From: Vitis vinifera | Taxonomy: Eukaryota > Streptophyta > Magnoliopsida > Vitales > Vitaceae | Assembly: GCF_030704535.1 (NCBI RefSeq) | Contig: NC_081822.1 | Location: forward strand, 382,001-446,000 | Direction: 5' to 3' | Length of the DNA: 64,000 bases | Part shown: piece by piece, positions 56,600 to 64,000 of the stretch | Numbering within the stretch: the first letter of the stretch is position 1 | Layout: every line of letters starts with the position of its first letter | The notes under the pieces: model-generated | The model's input: only the letters and a program-made list of their open reading frames with translations | The model's database searches: none | What the model was told of the DNA's origin: nothing | Translations under genes and position numbers: made by a program

Positions 56600-57484
56600 T
56601 TGTTGCTCGTTTTGATTGCTCTGAGCTTTTGTGCAGCTTCCATCATAGTAGGCCTTTCATCCCCCATTCATTTTGAGACATCTCAGCGCGAGTTCTGCAC
56701 ATTCCATTATCTGATTGCTATTTCCTTATTTTATGATATTAGCCATCACGTAGAGGATTCAGCCTCCTTTTCTATCTCCTCCAAATTGGAAATCATAGTC
56801 CCGCTCTCATTCTCATCTGGCACAAACATCATGTGCAATATCATTGCACTCTTCCCGGTTAAAATCTCAAATAGTACAGCTCCAAAACTATAAACATCAC
56901 TCCAGTCCCCACCACATCTCGGCGAATTAGTCTCTCGGCCTAAGAATATATTTTTTGACTTTGTTTCCTGATGGATGATTGGCCTGGTTGCTCATGTGGA
57001 CATATGAAACTGCGCTTGCTACCTCCTCAATCTGACCTCCCATGTTGTCAGTGGACCAATCCCAAATATATGGTCAGAAAGATCCTGCAAATTCATGCAC
57101 CAGCGTGGGGATCTGAGTCTCCAAGCAGCATCCCAGGAACTTCAACACATTCTTGTGGCTGCTCATTTTTTATGCAACTGCAACCTCATTTACATACCAT
57201 TCAATATAATCCCGAGCAGAGCTCTCCGCAAACTTCTTAACGGAAATTGGACGATCTTCATGGGTTCCTTCGTACAAAATATAGGTAAAACCCTTGTGTA
57301 GTATTCCGCCGCTATGATATTTGTTTGTTGCTGCGCTCAGCTCCCGTTTGGAGAAGATCCGAAAGGGATTATACTTACCGTTGAAAGTAGTCACGAGCTC
57401 CTCAAGAACCCGACCTCCATTTTCCAAGAAGAAACCTTCCTCTGCTTCTTGCCCATCTCTATGTTCTCCGAAGCAGCACCACAT
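56600..57484 (-). pseudogene. Broken ZED1-related-type receptor-like (pseudo)kinase
   Basis: Minus-strand frame from 57484 reads MWCCFGEHRDGQEAEEG, then PFRIFSKRELSAATNKYHSGGILHKG-type motifs and RPISVKKFAE, the start of the kinase fold seen in short cytoplasmic kinases of the ZED1-related (ZRK) group. Further blocks in shifted frames read [20 protein letters not shown] near 57120, SDVYSFGAVLFEILTGK near 56880 and MMEAAQKLRAIKTS near 56620. Stops and frameshifts separate them, and the catalytic-loop segment is missing. Non-functional remnant on the opposite strand to PFP-alpha, starting about 600 bp past its stop. Confidence 0.75.
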
Positions 57485-58808
57485 TCCTGGGAAGAGATGA
57501 ATATAGTTCCAATTGGTTTTGGTTCTTATTGGAGATCATATACGATACAAAGGACAAAATATCGAGTCAACAGTGGATGAGGAATCATCTGCGGTTCCCA
57601 GGAGAAAGACTTTTGCTCCTCTATGCCCCACATGGTGATTCATGTTATCTCTCTTTCCATTTTTCAACTGAAAAAAATAATTGTAAGATAGAACGGATCC
57701 AACAAAAGTTTACCTTGCAGATGCGGAGGATCCTGCGGATCCATGTATAAACTGTACGCACATGGGCCCCGAGTAATCTGGTACCGCGGAATTACGAGTG
57801 CCACATGTTTGATAAAAAGTTGTTACGAAGATGGATACTTGCATTACTTATGTAAGGCTTTAAAGGTAATTAACAGGCGGCACTTATCAACAGCAAATGA
57901 CTCGCATCCTCTTTCTCTCTCAAACTCCCACCTCCCCAGAACTTTGCCTATCTTCTTTGTAGGTGAGTGTGCTTCATAATTTCATAATTTAATTGATAGA
58001 AAAATTGTTCTCCCCTTTCTATTTTGTCAGAAGAAAAGCAGCTGCTTTGTTGAACTTGACCGTTTTGTTTGTGGTGGGTAGCTTTGGATTTCTCTTAGAT
58101 TGTCCTGGAAATGTTTATGGTTTGATTCTCCAAGGTTGCTCATTTCCAAAATAAAAAGGGTATCTAACAAAATAAGAAAAGATGGATTTGTTATTATGTA
58201 CTGGTTTCTTGAACTTTGTATATGCCCTTTTTGTCTGTTTTACGCTTGTGCTGTCAAACTAATGCAGTTTCCCCAAGGGATCTGGGAGTAGAAAGGGAGA
58301 AGTTCCTTAAAGGCAATTGCAAATAAGCGTTGAAATCAAATTGTTTGGCAATTGAGATATGTTTCGTTTTGAACAGAGTTCTTTAGAGAATAGTTCTCAA
58401 ATTAGTGGTTGAAATCTAGAAAGTGAGTTTGTTTGGAAATGTTTCGAGAATTGCTTTTGTAAGATGGTGCTTAACAAATGTTTATATTGTTTTTAAGAAT
58501 AAAATTTTTAATAGAATCTTGATTATAAAAAACTATGATATTGTAAATGTTTAAGAGCCAAATAATGCAAAAAAACAAGTGAAATTTGTTCTTAAGAATC
58601 ACCCTCGATAAATTGTCTTGTTCTTTTTGTGTTATCTGATTTTTATATAGTCTGAAAAAAAATGAAAACACTTGAAATTCGTTCTCAGGAATCAGATTCA
58701 GCAAATATGTTTTATAAGTTGAAAAATCATTATATATTTTAAACAATAGAAAACTGTTTCTAAAAACAGTTCAAAGAGAGGGGTGGTTGCCCACTGCTCC
58801 TTAATCTC
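57485..58808. other. Spacer with MITE-like element near 58320-58765
   Basis: AT-rich sequence. Around 58740-58775, GAAAACTGTTTCTAAAAACA and nearby blocks such as AATAGTTCTCAAATTAG near 58390 form weak inverted pairs, typical of small non-autonomous elements. Limits are uncertain. No gene. Confidence 0.35.
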
Positions 58809-59222
58809 GTGTAATGTGGCATGCCCAGCGACATGATGAAGTCCTTAGGCCTCTGTAAACAGGGCCTTGTTAGTTGTTCCTGTTCTCATGGGCAAAGCCC
58901 AAAGTTCAACTTGCGGGCACCAATATTTGGTAGGAGAATGGAGAAAGAGAGAGCTTACAAAGCCATGTTATGGTCCTCCCTTTTCATGGAAAGGCCTGCG
59001 GCCTCCAAGGACTCAAAATGCAAGGTGGAGTTGAGTCAGCTACACCTGAGCCAATATATGGTAACTGCACTGAAGGTGGGTTTAGAGGACCAGTAGGATT
59101 CAAGGGTTTTATTGAGAGGCTCAAATTCAGTGGCTCAAAGAACTCGACTAAACTCATTAAAAAACTAGAGAAGTCTGAGTACCCTGTAAAGTATCTGGTT
59201 TATGATGCTTCTCTACCATGAG
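58809..59222 (+). pseudogene. Fragment resembling the N-terminal part of a UDP-glycosyltransferase
   Basis: The frame at 58970-59221 ends GSKNSTKLIKKLEKSEYPVKYLVYDASLP, resembling the donor-side segment of family-1 plant glycosyltransferases (an aLIxxL...P.xc.vYDsflPWa pattern), and contains a GGF motif after acidic residues. It stops exactly where PWA-D-A would follow. No UDP-binding PSPG box is present. Likely a relic; alternative origins cannot be excluded. Confidence 0.45.
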
Positions 59223-60207
59223 TCCTCAGTAGAGCCACGAGGGTTGAAGAAGGCAAAGATTTTGGTTTCAATCTCTTCAACCCAAGCATCATGAATTGGT
59301 TTAATGACAAATCGGTGTACCAAAATCTTTAGCAATGTTATTTTGTATGAAGCAACCTATAGGTATTTTTGGACATACTTCCTACCCTGTAAAGTATCGT
59401 TTTCCCAAAGATCATTTTTTTTTAATATTGCATAATTACGTTCATGGCAAAAGTTCATCACCTATCGACCATATTTTCCATTTTTTTAATATTTTATTAA
59501 AAAGAGTTATTTGATTAAAAGAATCATTTTTTATTTTATCATATTTTGATAAAAATATCATTTTTTTTTTTACAAAATATTTTATTTTCAAGTTTACGTT
59601 GTAAATACTTGAAATAGTTAAGAACATTTATTTCAAAAATAAGTTGTTCATGAGGATTATTTCATTATTTTAATCAATTAATTTTATTAAAAATGTCTAA
59701 AAATATATCAAATTTATTCTTAAAAACATTTTTTCATAAATAAAAAAGTTGGGAAGCTATAAATTTCTTTTTTAACGCAAGTGGAAACGTGGTTAACAAG
59801 GGTACGGATGCTCAACGAATCAAATCATAACTTTGAATATCCCATTCTCACAGCCGTCGGTTTTATGATCTGTACGAGGCGTCTGCGGGAGCAGGATTCT
59901 AAACTGCACCTCGAAGCACTGATTCACCAACTCAGAGATCAACTCCCACTCCTCTCGAGTCTCACCACCCCCAACCCCCAAATTCGCTGCTTTCATCTAA
60001 TCACTGATCAGTAATCAGTGTGAGCAAAAACCCTAGAATTAAACCCAACTTTCTTTCTTTATTTTTCTCTCACTGCGTGGTTTTGATCCTCTGCCGCTGG
60101 CCTACCTACCCAGATTGACTACACGCTCTCGATTTCTGGTCAGTCTCTCTCTTTATCTTCATCGAGTTCAAATGCAGTAAGCCCACTTAATCGAATCGCA
60201 ATCCACC
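59223..60207. other. Spacer and FRS promoter/leader
   Basis: AT-rich until 59770, then more balanced sequence of the FRS 5' region with CT-rich stretches. No TATA box could be fixed. Confidence 0.45.
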
Positions 60208-62349
60208 ATGGATTTCGAGCCTCTGAACATTGAAAATGAGGTGATGGAATTCGCCATGGGCTCTGGGGAAGAAGACAACGGTCTCGACTTAGAACACAAT
60301 GATGAGTATGAAGGTTATAACGGCGAAATGATGGAGAATTCTTCTGCCGCTGGTCGGGATTCACTGGCTTTGAATGGGGACCCGAATCTCGAACCCTCGG
60401 AAGGAATGGAATTCGATTCTGAACAGGCAGCTCGAATTTTCTACAATTCATATGCGCGTCGCATCGGTTTCAGTACCCGAGTCAGCGTGTACCAACGGTC
60501 CCGTCGGGACGGCTCAATCATTTGCCGCCAAATTGTGTGCTCCCGTGAAGGGTTTCGCCGGGAGGGCGGTGAAAATCGGTCCAAGCGGCAGCGGACCGTG
60601 ACTAGGGTTGGTTGTAAGGCGCAAATGACTGTGAAGAAACAGAATTCTGGGAAATGGGCTGTGACCAAACTCGTAAAAGAACATAATCATGACCTTGTGC
60701 CTCCTGATAAAGTGCATTGCCTCCGCTCGCATAGGCATGTATCGGGGCCTGCCAGAAGTCTGATTGATACTCTTCAGGCGGCTGGAATGGGCCCAAGCGG
60801 GGTGATGTCCGTGTTAATTAAGGAGTCCGGTGGGATTAATAATGTTGGTTTTACAAAAGTTGATTGCCAGAATTATATGAGTAGTAGCAGGCAGAGGACC
60901 CTTGGGAGTGGGGGTCAGCATATTTTCGACTATTTGAAGCGAATGCAGGGGGAGGATCCTGGGTTCTTTTGTGCCGTGCAAGGTGATTCTGAAAACCCAA
61001 CTGGAAATATTTTTTGGGCTGATGCCAATTCTAGGGTGAATTACCAATACTTTGGGGACACTGTTACGTTTGATACAGCTTATAGAACCAACCGTTATCG
61101 GGTTCCCTTTGCCCCATTCACTGGGTGGAACCATCATGGGCAGCCTGTATTGTTTGGCTGTGCATTGCTACTTAATGAGTCAGAGTCTTCTTTCGTTTGG
61201 CTGTTTCAGACTTGGCTTGCTGCAATGTCTGATCACCATCCCCTTTCGATCACAACTGATCAGGATAGGATTATTCGAGCAGCTGTTGCACAGGTTTTCC
61301 CTGGAACCCGACACCGTTTTTGTAAGTGGAATGTATTTAGAGAAGCCCAGGAGAAATTGTTCCATGTAAATCAATCACACCTCACTTTTGAAGCAGAGTT
61401 TCAGAGGTGCATAAACTTGACAGAGACAATAGATGAGTTTGAGTCAAGTTGGGAGTCTCTACTTGAGAAATACAATCTCCTGGATAATGAATGGCTTCAA
61501 TCGATGTACAATGCCCGCCAGCAGTGGGTGCCAGTTTATCTTCGTGATACATTCTTTGGGGAGATGTCAATAACCCAAGGCACTGATAGTATAAACTCAT
61601 TCTTTGATGGTTATATAAATGCATCAACTAGCATTCAGGTGCTGCTTAAGCAGTATGAGAAAGCTACTGCCAGTCGGTATGAAAAAGAAGTAAAGGCAGA
61701 CTATGATACAATTAACACTGCACCAGTTCTAAAAACTCCATCTCCTATGGAAAAACAAGCAGCAAACCTTTATACCAGAAAGATATTCACGCAATTTCAG
61801 GAGGAATTAGTAGAGACTCTTGCTAATCCGGCAACTGTAATTGATGATGGGGGATCAGAGGCTTTGTATCGGGTTGCAAAATTTGGGGAAGACCACAAAG
61901 CACACTTCATTAAATTCAATGTTTTTGAAAGGAAAGCTAGCTGTAGCTGCCAAATGTTTGAGTTTTCTGGTATTATCTGTAGGCACATATTGGCAGTTTT
62001 TAGAGTAACAAATGTTCTTACACTGCCATCTCATTACATCTTGAAGCGCTGGACAAGAAATGCGAAAAGTGGGGTTATATTGGATGAGCACACTCTTGGA
62101 TTACCAGGCAGTTCTCAAGAGTCTTTAACTGCTCGCTATGAAAATCTTCGTCGGGAAGCTATCAAATATGTAGAAGAAGGGGCAGCATCAACACATATTT
62201 ATAATGTGGCGATGGATGCTCTACATGAAGCAGCAAAGAAAGTTTATGCTGCAAAGAAACAGGGTGCTGGGGTCACACCAAGTACTTCGGTTAAAGAATG
62301 CCAGCTTCAATCTAGTTCTGTGGTTAGTTCTTTACTTCTCTTCACATAA
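60208..62349 (+). CDS. FAR1-related sequence (FRS) transcription factor
   Basis: Nuclear transcription factor derived from a Mutator-like transposase; the family includes FHY3 and FAR1, regulators of light signalling. Open frame of 713 residues from MDFEPLNIENEVMEF. FAR1 DNA-binding zinc region about 66-165 (GMEFDSEQAARIFYNSYARR, C106, C111, C136, H159, H161). MULE transposase-like core about 270-400 (DTVTFDTAYRTNRYRVPFAP...HHGQPVLFGCALL...ITTDQDRIIRAAV...HRFCKWNV). SWIM zinc finger about 577-595 (CSCQMFEFSGIICRHI). Closest in style to the FRS5 type, but I do not fix the orthologue. A GT immediately after codon 705 (62323, TCTGTG|GTTAGT) is a plausible intron donor, so the true C-terminus may lie in another exon and the last eight codons may be read-through. 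Confidence 0.9.
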   Translation: MDFEPLNIENEVMEFAMGSGEEDNGLDLEHNDEYEGYNGEMMENSSAAGRDSLALNGDPNLEPSEGMEFDSEQAARIFYNSYARRIGFSTRVSVYQRSRRDGSIICRQIVCSREGFRREGGENRSKRQRTVTRVGCKAQMTVKKQNSGKWAVTKLVKEHNHDLVPPDKVHCLRSHRHVSGPARSLIDTLQAAGMGPSGVMSVLIKESGGINNVGFTKVDCQNYMSSSRQRTLGSGGQHIFDYLKRMQGEDPGFFCAVQGDSENPTGNIFWADANSRVNYQYFGDTVTFDTAYRTNRYRVPFAPFTGWNHHGQPVLFGCALLLNESESSFVWLFQTWLAAMSDHHPLSITTDQDRIIRAAVAQVFPGTRHRFCKWNVFREAQEKLFHVNQSHLTFEAEFQRCINLTETIDEFESSWESLLEKYNLLDNEWLQSMYNARQQWVPVYLRDTFFGEMSITQGTDSINSFFDGYINASTSIQVLLKQYEKATASRYEKEVKADYDTINTAPVLKTPSPMEKQAANLYTRKIFTQFQEELVETLANPATVIDDGGSEALYRVAKFGEDHKAHFIKFNVFERKASCSCQMFEFSGIICRHILAVFRVTNVLTLPSHYILKRWTRNAKSGVILDEHTLGLPGSSQESLTARYENLRREAIKYVEEGAASTHIYNVAMDALHEAAKKVYAAKKQGAGVTPSTSVKECQLQSSSVVSSLLLFT

Positions 62350-62751
62350 AAGAGTTTCACTTTACATGGCTTCTACAATGTATCAATTGTGCTATCTTTT
62401 CCAAAATATATGTTGCACCTGATGTTCCTTACATGGCTTCTACAATGTATCAATGTGTTTTTCTCCTCACTATTGTTTTTTCTATAAAAGTTTCTGTAGG
62501 CAATAGGGCTCTATTCATTATCAAATTTGAAAGGCACTAAGAATTGAAAATTGCTAGTTTCTTATCTGTGGATATCACTGCTATCTTTTCTTGGAAAATT
62601 TGAATAGCCTACCCTATTTCTGAATTGTTTTCTACCATAAGTTGATAGGTAGGTATCCTGTTGTTATACATTTATACTGTGTTGTATTTATGTGGGGCTT
62701 CTATCTTTTTATTTTTATTTCTCTTCTGAGTTGCAGATTGATATGTATATA

Positions 62752-62784
<33 letters not shown>

Positions 62785-64000
62785 ATATGAATGTATTCTT
62801 CTCGTTGACTCTGTATCTATGTGTACTTGTTGGTTTAATCTTTATGAAAACATAGGTTTCATGTTTGTTTTTCCTCAGCAAGTATATGATTTTATTTTTG
62901 GTTGATGAAAGCACAAAGGTAAAAGGAAAATTTTGTGATTATTAAATCCAAGGATTTTATGCTTAGGGAATCCAAAATTAAATTCATTTCTAAGGTTGTT
63001 GTGAATAAGATTAAACCATGTGATTAAGGTTTCCCTTTAAAGGAAAACATTTTTAAGGCATCAATAAAACCAATAGTGCTTCCATTAGGAAACAAATTCT
63101 AACTTAGTCGTTCATTACGTAAACTTATAATATTTGCATATTGAACTTCTATGCAATTTCTTCTTGAATGTCGACACTACAAAGTCAAGTCATTGAGCCA
63201 TTTTCCATCTTTTCAAATATCATGCTAAATCTTCATGTCAAAATGAGTTCCAAAGTTATCCTTTAGGGATTGTAAGCCAAAGTTTGGCTATTTCTTATGC
63301 ATGCAACTAAGGGTTGTTTTTATGGAAGTTGTATTTTTTATTGATGCATTTCTTCACCTCTATTGATTCAATATCAATTATACACGCATAAGTGTATGTG
63401 GAAGGCACTTGATGTCCCTATACTCTAGCTTACATTTTGAGTATTAAATCACCGTATTCAATCAATTTGACCAGAATATTTTTACATTTTGAGGGGATCT
63501 ATTATGCAACAAATTCTATTTTTAGGATAGAATGTTTAGTGTAAGATCTTCATCTCTTTTGTTGCTGCTAATGTTCTCAGTGTTCTTTATACAGCAAAGA
63601 ATGCTAAACAACTAGGCACATTATTCACTAGGTGCATGTGGGCTTCCTACTGCAAATCATCAAATGTGCCTTTGTTATAAACACTTCTAGGGGCTGAGAA
63701 ATACTGTTGTGGCCCTGGGCTCCAGATTTCCAGATGTGATCTTCAAAGATATCTATAATTCCAAGTTGAGGATGATATCAAACAAGTGCTAGTTAATAGG
63801 GAGTGTAATTTTGCCTTTTAAGAGTTAAACTGTGATCTGCATTAGAAGATGCAACATTATTCAGAAACTTAGTTTTTAGTAGTTTGTGTCTGTTCAAGCT
63901 AAAAGATTATGTACCATATATACCTGAAACCTCTGACCTGGGTGCTGATTCTCCTGGACCATTGTTTTGGAGAGGCAACCATTAGCAAGATTCCAGAATG
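62350..64000. other. Downstream of FRS to window end
   Basis: No coding exon could be assigned with confidence; an exon after an AG at 62879 reads QVYDFIFG then stops, but this is weak. The window may end inside the FRS transcription unit. Confidence 0.35.
62742..62788. repeat. TA/GTAT microsatellite
   Basis: (TA)n followed by (TGTA)n repeats, likely length-variable. Confidence 0.9.

Overview
The window looks like nuclear DNA of a woody eudicot, most probably grapevine or a close relative (Vitis). It is AT-rich, genes are split by short GT-AG introns, long spacers are full of Copia, LINE and MITE-like debris, and the host proteins are typical of eudicots. The species call is inference from protein and repeat style; no database was searched.

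Layout. 0-5 kb: spacer with an AT-rich array that reverses orientation half way. 5.2-10.6 kb (-): LHCB7-type chlorophyll a/b-binding protein, six exons, with LINE debris in intron 3. 12.5-14 kb (-): fragments of two broken host genes, a UBA-domain protein and elongation factor 1-alpha, side by side in one orientation. 16.6-18.8 kb (+): a CAD-family alcohol dehydrogenase, six exons. 20.7-21.1 kb (-): CP12-3-type plastid regulator, one exon. 22.5-34.0 kb (+): BUBR1/MAD3 spindle-checkpoint protein, eleven exons; its fourth intron is swollen to 7.9 kb by an old Copia relic and a young 5-kb Copia element. 35.6-36.4 kb (+): intronless U2AF small subunit. 37-43.5 kb: repeat-rich spacer with a SINE candidate and a LINE relic. 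44.0-46.7 kb (+): bZIP60-type unfolded-protein-response factor, including the IRE1-type unconventional splice region. 48.8-56.0 kb (+): alpha (regulatory) subunit of PPi-dependent phosphofructokinase, nineteen exons. 56.6-59.2 kb: relics of a ZED1-related-type kinase and of a glycosyltransferase. 60.2-62.3 kb (+): FAR1-related (FRS) transcription factor.

PFP-alpha, CP12-3 and LHCB7 are adjacent genes in Arabidopsis (At1g76550, At1g76560, At1g76570), so three genes here keep an old neighbourhood. It has been opened by insertion of, or broken up in Arabidopsis by loss of, CAD, BUBR1, U2AF35 and bZIP60. The three deal with plastid light capture, Calvin-cycle control and cytosolic glycolysis, but nothing in the sequence shows co-regulation.

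The strongest functional signal is in bZIP60. Removing 23 nt from its last exon swaps a membrane-anchored C-terminus for a basic, stop-terminated tail in another frame, so one stretch of DNA encodes two protein ends. The other notable items are a Copia element with apparent TG...TA LTR ends, exact or near-exact duplications of splice sites in BUBR1 and LHCB7, and the two-gene pseudogene mosaic at 12.5-14 kb. I found no clearly undescribed biological system. All exon borders were derived by hand from GT-AG sites and reading frame.
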